The notes: generated by a model from the sequence alone, not told the origin. Positions 41,347-50,101 are shown, numbered from the stretch's first letter. The stretch is DNA of 64,000 bases from Bacillus_CJ salitolerans (GCF_042680805.1 NZ_JBHUEM010000054.1:186001-250000), one strand, 5' to 3'. Program-made: numbers and translations.

Positions 41347-41939
41347 TGTCAGAGAGTAGGCAAGCACTTATTGAACGTACGACAAACGAAACGCAGATTT
41401 CTCTTCAGTTTGCCATCGACGGGATGGGGGAATCGAAGTTAGAGACAGGTGTACCATTTATGACACATATGCTTGATTTGTTTACCAAGCATGGTCAATT
41501 TAACTTAACGGTTGATGCAAAAGGTGATGTAGAAATTGATGACCATCACACAACAGAGGATATTGGGATTTGCCTTGGATTAGCGCTGAAAGAGGCGCTT
41601 GGAGAAAAAAAGGGAATTAAACGTTATGGGAATGCGTTTGTCCCAATGGATGAAGCCCTTGCTCAAGTTGTTGTCGATCTAAGTAATCGACCTCATTTAG
41701 AGTTTCGTGCCAATTTTCCAAGTCAAAAGGTCGGTACTTTCGATACAGAGCTTGTTCATGAATTTTTATGGAAGCTCGCTCTTGAAGCACGAATGAATCT
41801 ACACGTAATCGTTCATTACGGTCAAAATACACATCATATTATAGAAGCCATTTTTAAAGCGTTAGCGAGAGCTTTGGATGAGGCAACCACAATTGACCCA
41901 AGAATCAAGGGGGTTCCATCGACGAAGGGAATGTTATAA
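41346..41939 (+). CDS. hisB: Imidazoleglycerol-phosphate dehydratase
   Basis: Manganese enzyme that dehydrates imidazoleglycerol phosphate. The 197 residues are monofunctional, without the phosphatase domain of enterobacterial HisB. Metal-ligand motifs: V-P-F-M-T-H-M-L-D, D-D-H-H-T-T-E-D and N-T-H-H-I-I-E-A. Sits between hisD and hisH with no spacer. Confidence 0.97.
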   Translation: MSESRQALIERTTNETQISLQFAIDGMGESKLETGVPFMTHMLDLFTKHGQFNLTVDAKGDVEIDDHHTTEDIGICLGLALKEALGEKKGIKRYGNAFVPMDEALAQVVVDLSNRPHLEFRANFPSQKVGTFDTELVHEFLWKLALEARMNLHVIVHYGQNTHHIIEAIFKALARALDEATTIDPRIKGVPSTKGML

Positions 41940-42572
41940 ATGATCGGAGTTATCGATTATGGAATGGGAAATTTATATAGCGTGAGTAAAGCGTTAGAGC
42001 GTCTTGGCTACGAGTACGTTGTAACAAATAATCAGGAAGAATTATCAAAGATGAAAGGGCTGATTCTTCCGGGAGTAGGGTCATTTAAGGATGCGATGGG
42101 AATTCTTGAGCAATCCGACTTATCAACTTTTATTAAGGTGCAGGTTCGCAAAGGGAATCCTTTACTTGGGATTTGTCTAGGAATGCAGTTGTTATTTGAT
42201 GAAAGTGAAGAAAACGGTTTAACGAAAGGTCTAGGTTTACTTAATGGAAGAGTGACTCGTTTTCGCGGAGTCTTTGAAACCGGAGAAAGCTATAAGGTAC
42301 CACATATGGGATGGAATAGACTACACTTTCACTATGAAAGCCCATTATTAGAAGGGCTTGAGGAAGGCTACGTCTACTTTGTTCACTCATATCATGTCGA
42401 AACAGAAGATAAAGAGGTAGTCTTAGCAAGTAGCCCATATGATGTAGATGTACCAGCTGTTGTGGGGAGCAAGCATGTTTTCGGAACCCAATTTCATCCT
42501 GAAAAAAGCAGTGATTTAGGGATGGCAATGTTGAAAAATTTTGCGGCTGTTTGTTTAAAGGAGGAAAAGTAA
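41940..42572 (+). CDS. hisH: Imidazole glycerol phosphate synthase, glutaminase subunit
   Basis: Class I glutamine amidotransferase that feeds ammonia to HisF. The 210 residues hold the catalytic Cys in LLGICLGMQLLF, and His and Glu in FGTQFHPEKSS. Starts directly after the hisB stop. A separate gene from hisF, as usual in bacteria. Confidence 0.97.
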   Translation: MIGVIDYGMGNLYSVSKALERLGYEYVVTNNQEELSKMKGLILPGVGSFKDAMGILEQSDLSTFIKVQVRKGNPLLGICLGMQLLFDESEENGLTKGLGLLNGRVTRFRGVFETGESYKVPHMGWNRLHFHYESPLLEGLEEGYVYFVHSYHVETEDKEVVLASSPYDVDVPAVVGSKHVFGTQFHPEKSSDLGMAMLKNFAAVCLKEEK

Positions 42573-43304
42573 ATGGGGAGTTTTACGATATATCCGGCTA
42601 TTGATATGCGCGGAGGGAAATGTGTGAGGCTTATACAAGGAGACTATAATCAAGAAACAGTTTATGGAGATTCCCCTTTTGACATGGCTTCATTGTTTGC
42701 TAATCAAGGAGCTAGCTGGATTCATATGGTAGATTTAGACGGAGCTAAAATGGGGAAACGTGTAAATGATGATTATGTTATTCAAGTAGCAAGAAGCCTA
42801 CCGGTTAGCGTACAAATTGGCGGTGGCATTCGAACAGAAGAAGATGTGAAATATTATTTAGAAAATGGTGTGGACCGTGTGATTTTAGGTAGCGCAGCCA
42901 TTAATCATCCGGAGTTTGTGAAAGAAATGCTATCTACATATGGTGGCACAAGGATTGTAATTGGTCTTGATGCGAAAGATGGGTATGTAGCAACAGAAGG
43001 ATGGGTTGAAACATCTATGATTAAAGCGACTGACCTCGCTCAGCAATTAGTTGATTACGGTGCGGAGACGTTTATTTTTACGGATATCGCAACCGATGGC
43101 ATGTTATCAGGCCCCAATATAGAGGCAGTGGCAGAACTAGCAAAAATAACAGGCAAAGCTGTTATCGCATCAGGTGGTGTTAGCTCATTAGAAGATATTA
43201 AGGCTTTAAAATTATATGAATCAGCTGGGGTTGCGGGTGCAATAGTAGGCAAAGCATTATATACGAATCAATTTAGTGTAAAGGATGCTATTCAATTATG
43301 TTAG
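42573..43304 (+). CDS. hisA: ProFAR isomerase
   Basis: Beta/alpha-barrel isomerase of the fourth step of histidine synthesis. The 243 residues begin with IYPAIDMRGGKCVRLIQGDY and contain V-Q-I-G-G-G-I-R and V-I-A-S-G-G-V-S, the phosphate-binding loops. The catalytic Asp lies in P-A-I-D-M. AGGAGG lies in the end of hisH. Its end overlaps hisF by 7 bases. Confidence 0.96.
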   Translation: MGSFTIYPAIDMRGGKCVRLIQGDYNQETVYGDSPFDMASLFANQGASWIHMVDLDGAKMGKRVNDDYVIQVARSLPVSVQIGGGIRTEEDVKYYLENGVDRVILGSAAINHPEFVKEMLSTYGGTRIVIGLDAKDGYVATEGWVETSMIKATDLAQQLVDYGAETFIFTDIATDGMLSGPNIEAVAELAKITGKAVIASGGVSSLEDIKALKLYESAGVAGAIVGKALYTNQFSVKDAIQLC

Positions 43305-44059
43305 CGAAGCGTATTATTCCATGTTTAGACGTAAAGGAAGGCCGTGTCGTAAAAGGAATTCAGTTTTTAGAATTACGCGATGCGGGTGACCCAGTGGAAT
43401 TAGCGAAAATGTATGACAATGAGGGCGCAGATGAGTTAGTTTTTCTCGATATTTCCGCCTCGCATGAAGGGCGACAAACGATGGTTGAAGTAGTGGAACA
43501 GGTTGCTGCAAATTTAGCTATTCCATTTACGGTAGGTGGTGGGGTTAATAGTCTTGAAGATATGAAGCGTATCTTACGGGCAGGTGCAGATAAAGTATCG
43601 GTGAATACAGCTGCCCTATTGAATCCATTTCTTATCAATGAGGGTGCTGAATTTTTTGGGTCACAGTGTATCGTTTGTGCCATTGATGCACGTTGGGACG
43701 AGGAGTTAGGCTCATGGCGTGTGTACACTCACGGTGGAAGAAAGGCGACTGAGTGGGAGGTCGTCGCATGGGCGAAGGAAGCAGTGAAGCGTGGTGCAGG
43801 TGAAATTCTGTTAACGAGTATGGACAAAGATGGCGAGAAATCAGGTTTTAACTTGAGGCTGACAAGTGCTGTTAGTTCTGCGGTAACAGTTCCAGTCATT
43901 GCTTCAGGTGGAGCTGGTGCGGCAGAGCACTTTGTTGAAGCCTTTGAAGAAGGGAAAGCAGATGCAGCATTAGCAGCTTCTATTTTTCACTATAAGGAAA
44001 CGTCTGTTAGAGAAGTGAAGCGCTATCTTCAAGAGAAAGGAGTGTCTGTAAGATCATGA
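43298..44059 (+). CDS. hisF: Imidazole glycerol phosphate synthase, cyclase subunit
   Basis: Barrel-shaped partner of HisH that closes the imidazole ring and releases AICAR. The 253 residues start MLAKRIIPCLDVKEGRVVKG with the catalytic Asp in C-L-D-V. A second Asp lies in S-M-D-K-D-G and the phosphate loops are V-G-G-G-V and A-S-G-G-A. Overlaps both neighbours. Confidence 0.97.
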   Translation: MLAKRIIPCLDVKEGRVVKGIQFLELRDAGDPVELAKMYDNEGADELVFLDISASHEGRQTMVEVVEQVAANLAIPFTVGGGVNSLEDMKRILRAGADKVSVNTAALLNPFLINEGAEFFGSQCIVCAIDARWDEELGSWRVYTHGGRKATEWEVVAWAKEAVKRGAGEILLTSMDKDGEKSGFNLRLTSAVSSAVTVPVIASGGAGAAEHFVEAFEEGKADAALAASIFHYKETSVREVKRYLQEKGVSVRS

Positions 44060-44682
44060 TTGGAGATATTAAGTTTGATGAGAAGGGGTTAGTCCCGGCT
44101 ATTGTTCAGGATGCCGTAAGTAAGGAAGTGTTAACACTCGCTTACATGAATGAGGAGTCGCTGAAGAAGTCAGTAGAAACGAGAGAAACATGGTTTTATA
44201 GCCGTTCTCGAGAACAGTTATGGCATAAAGGGGAAACTTCCGGTCATACGCAACAAATTGTGAGTATGCGATATGACTGTGATCAAGATGCCCTGCTAGT
44301 ACAGGTGATACCAGCGGGTCCAGCTTGTCATATTGGGGCATACTCATGCTTTCGTGAAGCATTGTTAGGGGACGATCTTAGGGAATCAGTGGGTAATCGC
44401 TATGCAATCATAAATGAGCTAGAGCGTGTCATTGCTGAAAGAGAAAAAGAAAAACCTGAAGGCGCATATACGACCTATTTATTTGAAAAAGGCCTTGATA
44501 AAATCTTGAAAAAGGTAGGAGAAGAGGCAGGAGAAGTCATTATAGCCGCAAAAAACCGTGATCATGAGGAGCTCTCCTGGGAGGTAGCTGATCTTCTATA
44601 TCATGTACTCGTTTTGCTGCAAGAACAAAAACTTCCTTTAGATCGAATTTTAAGTGTGTTAGAGGAGCGTCATAAAAAGTAA
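44056..44682 (+). CDS. hisI: Bifunctional PR-AMP cyclohydrolase / PR-ATP pyrophosphohydrolase
   Basis: Two domains for steps two and three. The N-terminal cyclohydrolase (about 1-115) has S-R-S-R-E-Q-L-W-H-K-G-E-T-S-G-H and the metal-binding motif D-C-D-Q-D. The C-terminal HisE-type pyrophosphohydrolase has KKVGEEAGEVIIAAKN and E-V-A-D-L-L-Y-H. The 208 residues are typical of HisIE. Last gene of the operon; starts within the hisF stop (ATGA). Confidence 0.96.
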   Translation: MIGDIKFDEKGLVPAIVQDAVSKEVLTLAYMNEESLKKSVETRETWFYSRSREQLWHKGETSGHTQQIVSMRYDCDQDALLVQVIPAGPACHIGAYSCFREALLGDDLRESVGNRYAIINELERVIAEREKEKPEGAYTTYLFEKGLDKILKKVGEEAGEVIIAAKNRDHEELSWEVADLLYHVLVLLQEQKLPLDRILSVLEERHKK

Positions 44683-44688
44683 AGTTTT

Positions 44689-44723
44689 CCAGATGGTGCT
44701 GAGGTATGGCCGTCTGGTTTTTA
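44689..44723 (+). terminator. Terminator of the his operon
   Basis: CCAGATGG and CCGTCTGG form a stem around TGCTGAGGTATGG and are followed by T5. Confidence 0.75.
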
Positions 44724-44804
44724 TTTTGGTTTGGAGGTTTGTGGATACCTTGTATTAATAACTTTATGTTGTAGGTAAAGTTGAGGTGATTTTTAGAAAA
44801 ATGT

Positions 44805-44978
44805 GTTGCTGATAAACCTAATGAAGTTGATTATAAAAGGTCGAGAGTTGCTGATAAACCTTTTGAAGTCGCTGATAAATTGGAAAGTTGATGATAAAAC
44901 AAAAAAGTTGCCGATAAATCAGAGGGAGTTGCTGATAAAAATTCAAAAGTTGCTGTTAAAGGCTAAGTTACTAGTTAA
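44805..44978 (+). repeat. Array of about 21-nt units, core GTTGCTGATAAA, locus B
   Basis: Nine cores start at 44805, 44826, 44847, 44868, 44887, 44907, 44928, 44949 and 44967. Spacing is 21, 21, 21, 19, 20, 21, 21 and 18. Three are exact and the rest differ by one to four bases; the last (GTTACTAGTTAAA) is the most degenerate. The 6-9 nt between cores vary freely. An open frame runs through (44803-45039) but gives only L-L-I-N-type low-complexity residues, and frame is not kept by the spacing. The rest, 44979-45341, shows no gene. Confidence 0.8.
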
Positions 44979-45341
44979 ATTTTTAAAAAAACCCCCTTCT
45001 CAAGCTGAAATGGGTAGCACACATCTAACTAAAACATGAATTCTAGCAAAGAGATGAAAAAACTTTCCGTATCATACAAAAAAAACGAAAAGGGACCAAA
45101 AAAGACAATCCATTCAGCCCCCCAATCTTCATAGACTAGAAACCGAAAATAAAATAATTTTTTTACAATTAAACTTTTATTTAGGCAAATCAAATTCTAC
45201 TCACAAGTCCAAAAGATAGTAGCATTCTCCCCAATATAATGACGAACAACCGCACCTATGTTATACTTAATCTTTGGTAATGAATTCGAGAATATAATGT
45301 GTTAGATATAGATAGATTTGGTAGTGGGAACGGAGGAACGA

Positions 45342-46337
45342 ATGAGTATACATACAGAAGTTAGACAGCAAACTGCGATTGTACTTCCCTTTCATATAGA
45401 TGGCGAGTTTTTCTTTAAGAAGGGGCTAAGAGCCTATAGGAGTCGTCAATTTGACCGTGCAATACAGCTTTTGAAACGAGCGCATGAGTTAGAACCGGAA
45501 GAGCCGTTGATTCTTTGCCAGCTTGCTGCTGTCCTTTCAGAGGTTGGACAGTATCAATTATCCAACGAATACTTAAAAATCGTAATTGAAGAGTTAGATC
45601 CTGAAATGGTTGAATGCCATTACTTTATTTCTAACAACTATGCACACTTAGGGTTATTTTATGAAGCGAAAAAGTTTGCATTCAAGTATTTAGAAACAGA
45701 ACCGGATGGAGAGTTTGCTCCTGATGTTGAGGATCTTCTTGAGGTGCTCAGTATTGAAGCAGACTTTGAGGATGATGAAGATGACATTATCTTTCTTCAA
45801 GATCATGCAAGGGATTTGATGGAGGCAGGAGAGTTTAAATCTGCGATTGAAGTTCTTCATGAATTATTAGAAGGTCATCCGAATTTTTGGTCTGCACATA
45901 ATAATTTAGCACTTTCGCATTTTTACTTAGGGGAAACAAGTAAATCGCTGGAAATTTTAGAAGATCTACTTCAGAAAAATCCAGGAAACTTACATGCAAT
46001 GTGTAACCAGCTTGTCATCTATTATTACTTACGAGAAGATGACAAGGTGGACGAACTGATTGAACAGTTAAAGGTTGTTCACCCTATGCTAATGGAACAT
46101 CGTTATAAGCTAGGTGCTTCTTTTGGAATGGTGGGTAAATATGAACTTTCCTTGCCATGGTTACTTTCACTAAAAAAATCAGGATTCGAGGGAGATCCTA
46201 CGTTTTATTATTGGCTTTCCTATGCAGCCTTTTATACCAATCATGAACAGCTTGCCCGGCACTGCTGGTCAAAGGTCATTTCGATGGAGCCAAAAAAAGA
46301 AGGTTCAGCACCGTGGGAGCAGCCAAACATAGAATAA
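45342..46337 (+). CDS. yvcD: TPR-repeat protein (YvcD-like)
   Basis: About 331 residues made of helical tetratricopeptide repeats, for example GLRAYRSRQFDRAIQLLKRA, A-L-S-H-F-Y-L-G-E-T-S-K-S-L-E-I-L and F-G-M-V-G-K-Y-E-L-S-L-P-W-L. An acidic linker (EADFEDDEDD) divides two repeat groups. The ATG at 45342 with GGAGGAACG is used; upstream GTG codons lack a ribosome binding site. It lies between the his operon and trxB as in B. subtilis. Probably a scaffold protein; partner unknown. Confidence 0.85.
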   Translation: MSIHTEVRQQTAIVLPFHIDGEFFFKKGLRAYRSRQFDRAIQLLKRAHELEPEEPLILCQLAAVLSEVGQYQLSNEYLKIVIEELDPEMVECHYFISNNYAHLGLFYEAKKFAFKYLETEPDGEFAPDVEDLLEVLSIEADFEDDEDDIIFLQDHARDLMEAGEFKSAIEVLHELLEGHPNFWSAHNNLALSHFYLGETSKSLEILEDLLQKNPGNLHAMCNQLVIYYYLREDDKVDELIEQLKVVHPMLMEHRYKLGASFGMVGKYELSLPWLLSLKKSGFEGDPTFYYWLSYAAFYTNHEQLARHCWSKVISMEPKKEGSAPWEQPNIE

Positions 46338-46338
46338 T

Positions 46339-46376
46339 AGTAAAGCCGCTCTTTAAAAAAGGGTGGCTTTACTTTT
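46339..46376 (+). terminator. Terminator of the TPR gene
   Basis: AGTAAAGCC pairs with GGCTTTACT, with further inner pairing, then TTTT. Confidence 0.75.
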
Positions 46377-46488
46377 GGAAGCCAAGTGAGCAAAAATGTG
46401 GACGTTTCGTGTGTCGTTTTATAGGATAATAGTAGATATTAGGGTTTATATTATAAGAAGAACGTATTATATTGAGGAGTGAAAAGAG

Positions 46489-47430
46489 ATGTCTGAAGCA
46501 AAAATTTATGACGTCATCATAATTGGAGCAGGTCCTGCTGGAATGACAGCTGCGGTGTACACATCACGTGCTAATTTGAGTACTCTCATGATTGAGCGTG
46601 GAGTACCCGGTGGACAAATGGCAAATACAGAGGAAGTAGAAAACTATCCAGGATTTGACCATATTTTAGGTCCAGACTTATCTACAAAAATGTTTGAGCA
46701 TGCTAAAAAGTTTGGTGCTGAGTATGCTTATGGTGATATAAAAGAAGTCATTGATGGTAAAGAGTACAAAACCGTAATTGCGGGTAAGAAAGAATACAAG
46801 GCAAGAGCGATTATTATATCAACAGGTGCTGAATATAAAAAACTCGGAGTGCCAGGTGAAAAAGAACTTGGTGGACGCGGCGTTTCATATTGTGCGGTTT
46901 GTGATGGAGCATTTTTCAAAGGTAAAGAACTTGTAGTTGTTGGTGGAGGAGATTCAGCAGTTGAAGAGGGTGTTTATTTAACCCGATTTGCATCTAAAGT
47001 TACGATTGTTCATAGACGTGACCAGCTTCGTGCTCAAAAAATCCTACAGGATCGTGCCTTCAGTAATGATAAAGTAGAGTTCATATGGAATACAACAGTA
47101 AAAGAAGTGAACGAAGAAGGTGGAAAGGTTGGAAGTGTAACGTTAGTTGACACTCAATCCGGAGAAGAACGAAACTTCCCTGCTAATGGAGTATTTATTT
47201 ATGTAGGAATGCTACCACTTTCAAAGCCATTTGAAAATTTAGGTATTACCAATGCTATGGGCTATATTGAAACTAATGAGCGTATGGAAACAAAGGTGGA
47301 AGGCATTTTCGCAGCTGGGGATGTTCGTGAAAAAACTCTTAGACAAATTGTTACAGCTACTGGAGACGGTAGTATTGCGGCACAAAGTGCACAGCATTAT
47401 GTAGAAGAATTAAAAGAATCTTTGAAATAA
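46489..47430 (+). CDS. trxB: Thioredoxin reductase
   Basis: FAD enzyme that reduces thioredoxin with NADPH. The 313 residues show the FAD motif GAGPAGMTAAVYTSRA near 13, the redox pair C-A-V-C in YCAVCDGAFF near 135, NADPH motif V-V-G-G-G-D-S-A-V-E-E near 152 and the C-terminal FAD motif G-I-F-A-A-G-D-V-R. GAGGAGTG precedes the ATG. Followed by a Pho box and a short terminated unit. Confidence 0.97.
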   Translation: MSEAKIYDVIIIGAGPAGMTAAVYTSRANLSTLMIERGVPGGQMANTEEVENYPGFDHILGPDLSTKMFEHAKKFGAEYAYGDIKEVIDGKEYKTVIAGKKEYKARAIIISTGAEYKKLGVPGEKELGGRGVSYCAVCDGAFFKGKELVVVGGGDSAVEEGVYLTRFASKVTIVHRRDQLRAQKILQDRAFSNDKVEFIWNTTVKEVNEEGGKVGSVTLVDTQSGEERNFPANGVFIYVGMLPLSKPFENLGITNAMGYIETNERMETKVEGIFAAGDVREKTLRQIVTATGDGSIAAQSAQHYVEELKESLK

Positions 47431-47459
47431 TGGAACTGTAAATTACTGTCGAATTTTTG

Positions 47460-47498
47460 TTAACAAATAAGTAACGTTCATTTAACTCTCTTGTAACA
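47460..47498 (+). promoter_or_regulatory. Pho box: four PhoP half-sites in 11-nt register
   Basis: TTAACA, GTAACG, TTAACT and GTAACA start at 47460, 47471, 47482 and 47493, each separated by exactly 5 nt. Together they match the TTAACA consensus at 20 of 24 positions. This is the arrangement bound by phosphorylated PhoP in B. subtilis. A -10-like TAATCT lies 9 nt downstream (47508). No -35 is needed at PhoP-activated promoters. Confidence 0.6.
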
Positions 47499-47519
47499 CG
47501 TGTGAAATAATCTTAGGAT

Positions 47520-47598
47520 ATTATATAGTTAAGTAATTGACCCCCTTTTATAGATATACGTTGATGGCACGGGAACTATCTCCCGTGCTTCTTTTTTA
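47520..47598 (+). ncRNA. Candidate Pho-regulated small RNA
   Basis: Between the Pho box with its -10-like box and a strong terminator lie about 80 nt without a usable ORF. The 5' half holds a single-stranded-looking TTGACCCCCTTTTATAG. The 3' half is the terminator hairpin GCACGGGA/TCCCGTGC (loop ACTATC) followed by TTCTTTTTT. C-rich loops of this kind let Gram-positive small RNAs pair with Shine-Dalgarno sequences. The start site is my estimate. The hairpin may also, or only, be the trxB terminator. Confidence 0.4.
47567..47598 (+). terminator. Strong intrinsic terminator after trxB / candidate small RNA
   Basis: GCACGGGA pairs perfectly with TCCCGTGC around ACTATC, followed by TTCTTTTTT. 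Confidence 0.88.
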
Positions 47599-47638
47599 AT
47601 GCAGATAAAAATTGACACAACTACAAAGTTCACGTTCA

Positions 47639-47667
47639 TTGTTCAGGAATTGGAATAATAGTATAAT
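47639..47667 (+). promoter_or_regulatory. Sigma-A promoter of the yvcI-rapZ-glmR-whiA-crh operon
   Basis: TTGTTC and a perfect TATAAT are separated by 17 nt, placed after the terminator and about 70 nt before yvcI. Confidence 0.55.
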
Positions 47668-47744
47668 GGAAAGAACATCATTAAGGCGCAATATCTCATA
47701 CATATAAGCAAGCATTGATAATCGCAGTAGATGAGGTGAATTAT

Positions 47745-48203
47745 GTGCAACGTGTAACAAACTGTGTCCTGCTTAAGGATGACAAGGTTTTATTGCTTCA
47801 AAAGCCAAGGCGTAATTGGTGGGTTGCACCGGGCGGGAAAATGGAGCTTGGTGAATCTATTAAAGACACGGTCATCCGTGAATATAGAGAAGAGACAGGA
47901 ATTTTTCTTAAAAATCCGTTAGTTAAAGGCGTATTTACAATCATGATACAAGAAGAGGGTCAAATTGTTTCCGAATGGATGATGTTTACCTTCGTTGCAA
48001 CTGAGTATGATGGAGAGAATGTTGATCAATCAGAGGAAGGTAAAATTGAATGGCACCCACTTGAGAATGTTCAAGCCCTTCCAATGGCCCCAGGAGATTA
48101 CCATATAATCGACTATATGATCAAGGGGAAAGGTACGATTTATGGTATTTTCACGTACACTCCAGAATATGAATTGCTTTCATACCGTTTAGATCCTAGC
48201 TAA
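47745..48203 (+). CDS. yvcI: Nudix hydrolase (YvcI-like)
   Basis: The 152 residues carry the Nudix box PGGKMELGESIKDTVIREYREETGI (G-x5-E-x7-R-E-U-x-E-E-x-G-U), close to B. subtilis YvcI, including W-W-V-A-P-G-G and the end E-L-L-S-Y-R-L-D-P. Hydrolyses a nucleoside diphosphate derivative; substrate unknown. The GTG at 47745 has AGGTGA 5 nt upstream; a GTG three codons earlier (47736) would match the B. subtilis N-terminus equally well. First gene of the conserved yvcI-crh operon. Confidence 0.9.
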   Translation: MQRVTNCVLLKDDKVLLLQKPRRNWWVAPGGKMELGESIKDTVIREYREETGIFLKNPLVKGVFTIMIQEEGQIVSEWMMFTFVATEYDGENVDQSEEGKIEWHPLENVQALPMAPGDYHIIDYMIKGKGTIYGIFTYTPEYELLSYRLDPS

Positions 48204-48238
48204 CCACTCCAACAATCATTTATAGGGGGAATTAAACA

Positions 48239-49129
48239 TTGAGTACTGGATCTGTTCAAGATATTAAAATGGTCATTATTACAGGAATGTCTGGTGCAGG
48301 AAAAACTGTTGCCATTCAAAGCTTTGAGGATTTAGGTTACTTTTGTGTTGATAACTTACCACCTACTCTTCTCCCGAAATTTTTAGAGCTTATGAAAGAA
48401 TCAGGAAACAAGATGAATAAAGTAGCTCTTGTGATGGACCTGAGAGGAAGAGAGTTTTTTGATAGCTTAGTGGAAGCATTGGATGATATTGCAGAAAAGT
48501 CATGGATTACCCCTCAAATTCTATTCTTAGACTCCAAAGATTCAACACTAGTTACGCGTTATAAAGAAACGCGTCGTTCACATCCTTTAGCACCATCTGG
48601 CCTTCCGTTAGAAGGAATAAGATTAGAACGAGAATTACTCGAAGAACTAAAGGGAAGAGCACAACTTATTTTTGATACGTCAGACTTGAAGCCACGTGAA
48701 TTACGAGAGAAAATTATTACTCAATTTGCAGGTCACGGAAATCAAGTGTTTACTGTCAATGTACTCTCATTTGGATTCAAATATGGTATTCCGATTGATG
48801 CGGATTTAGTATTTGATGTACGTTTTCTGCCAAACCCTCATTATATTGAACATATGAGACCTCAAACTGGACTTGATGAGGAAGTTTCTTCCTATGTATT
48901 AAAGTGGAATGAAACTCACAAATTTTTGGAAAAGGTTTTAGATCTATTAGCATTTATGCTGCCTCAATATAAGCGAGAAGGGAAAAGTCAGCTAGTTGTA
49001 GCAATTGGTTGTACAGGAGGTCAACACCGTTCTGTTGCCTTAGCGGAAAAGATTGGTAGCCATTTTGCTCCTGAATATAAAACGCACATCAGCCATCGCG
49101 ACATTGAGAGGAGAAAGGAACAACGATAA
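48239..49129 (+). CDS. rapZ: RNase adapter / nucleotide-binding protein RapZ
   Basis: P-loop protein known as YvcJ in bacilli. The 296 residues have Walker A GMSGAGKTVA near 16, D-N-L-P-P near 40, the C-terminal I-G-C-T-G-G-Q-H-R-S-V near 258 and H-I-S-H-R-D. In E. coli RapZ controls glmS small-RNA decay; in B. subtilis it binds and hydrolyses nucleotides and affects competence. TTG start with TAGGGGG upstream. Followed directly by glmR. Confidence 0.95.
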   Translation: MSTGSVQDIKMVIITGMSGAGKTVAIQSFEDLGYFCVDNLPPTLLPKFLELMKESGNKMNKVALVMDLRGREFFDSLVEALDDIAEKSWITPQILFLDSKDSTLVTRYKETRRSHPLAPSGLPLEGIRLERELLEELKGRAQLIFDTSDLKPRELREKIITQFAGHGNQVFTVNVLSFGFKYGIPIDADLVFDVRFLPNPHYIEHMRPQTGLDEEVSSYVLKWNETHKFLEKVLDLLAFMLPQYKREGKSQLVVAIGCTGGQHRSVALAEKIGSHFAPEYKTHISHRDIERRKEQR

Positions 49130-50101
49130 ATGAAAATGAGTAGACAGCCTAGAATTGTCATCATCGGAGGAGGAACTGGACTTCCGGTACTATTAAGAGG
49201 ACTGAAACATTATCCTGTCGATCTTTCCGCTATCGTTACCGTAGCGGATGATGGTGGTAGTTCGGGGAGACTTCGTGATGAACTCCACATTCCACCCCCA
49301 GGTGATGTTCGAAATGTATTAGCAGCGTTATCCGATGTTGAGCCGTTAATTGAGGAATTATTTCAGCATCGTTTCAAAACAGGCAACGGGCTATCAGGTC
49401 ATGCGCTAGGAAATCTATTGTTAGCAGCGCTGACAGATATTACAGGTGATTTTATGCACGCCATTCGAGAACTGAGTAAAGTGTTAAATGTAAAAGGACA
49501 GGTGTTCCCTGCGGCAAATCGAAGTATTGTACTAAGTGCGGAGATGGAAGATGGAACAATCGTTTCAGGGGAATCGAAAATACCGTACTCAGGTAAAAAA
49601 ATCAAACGAGTTTTTTTAACACCTGAAAACATCGATCCGCTTACAGAAACATTAAAGGTGATTAAAATGGCGGATTTAATTGTCATTGGCCCTGGAAGTT
49701 TATACACGAGCATTTTACCTAATTTACTAGTTCCGAAAATCGGTGAAGCAGTTGTAAAATCAAACGCGCTAAAAGTTTACATCTGCAATGTGATGACACA
49801 AGCGGGAGAAACCCTAAACTACACGGCTAGTGATCATGTTCAAGCACTTTATGATCATATTGGAAGCTCATTCATTGACACCATTTTAGTAAATGATGAA
49901 GAGATACCTCTACATGTCCAACAACTATACGCGAAAGAATTAGCAAAACCAGTGATTTATGACACCTCAAGATTATCTTCTCTAGGTTTGCAGATTATTC
50001 ATGATAAAATCATCCATTATAATGGGGATGTCATTAGGCATGACACGAATAAAGTTGCTTCACTACTATATAATTTGTTAACTCATCATGAAGCAATCTA
50101 A
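49130..50101 (+). CDS. glmR: GlmR/YvcK, UDP-GlcNAc-binding regulator
   Basis: CofD-like fold protein needed for growth on gluconeogenic carbon; it binds UDP-GlcNAc and tunes GlmS. The 323 residues begin with R-I-V-I-I-G-G-G-T-G-L-P-V-L-L-R-G-L and contain V-T-V-A-D-D-G-G-S-S-G-R-L-R and V-I-G-P-G-S-L-Y-T-S-I-L-P, signatures of the family. Lies between rapZ and whiA as in most Firmicutes. Confidence 0.95.
   Translation: MKMSRQPRIVIIGGGTGLPVLLRGLKHYPVDLSAIVTVADDGGSSGRLRDELHIPPPGDVRNVLAALSDVEPLIEELFQHRFKTGNGLSGHALGNLLLAALTDITGDFMHAIRELSKVLNVKGQVFPAANRSIVLSAEMEDGTIVSGESKIPYSGKKIKRVFLTPENIDPLTETLKVIKMADLIVIGPGSLYTSILPNLLVPKIGEAVVKSNALKVYICNVMTQAGETLNYTASDHVQALYDHIGSSFIDTILVNDEEIPLHVQQLYAKELAKPVIYDTSRLSSLGLQIIHDKIIHYNGDVIRHDTNKVASLLYNLLTHHEAI

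Noticed and set aside
44805..44978. CRISPR array
   Set aside because: The repeated core is only 12 nt and degenerate, spacers are 6-9 nt, and there are no cas genes or leader.
44803..45039. 78-codon open frame rich in L-L-I-N and K across the 21-nt array
   Set aside because: It arises from the repeat, unit spacing of 18-21 nt does not keep frame, and there is no ribosome binding site.
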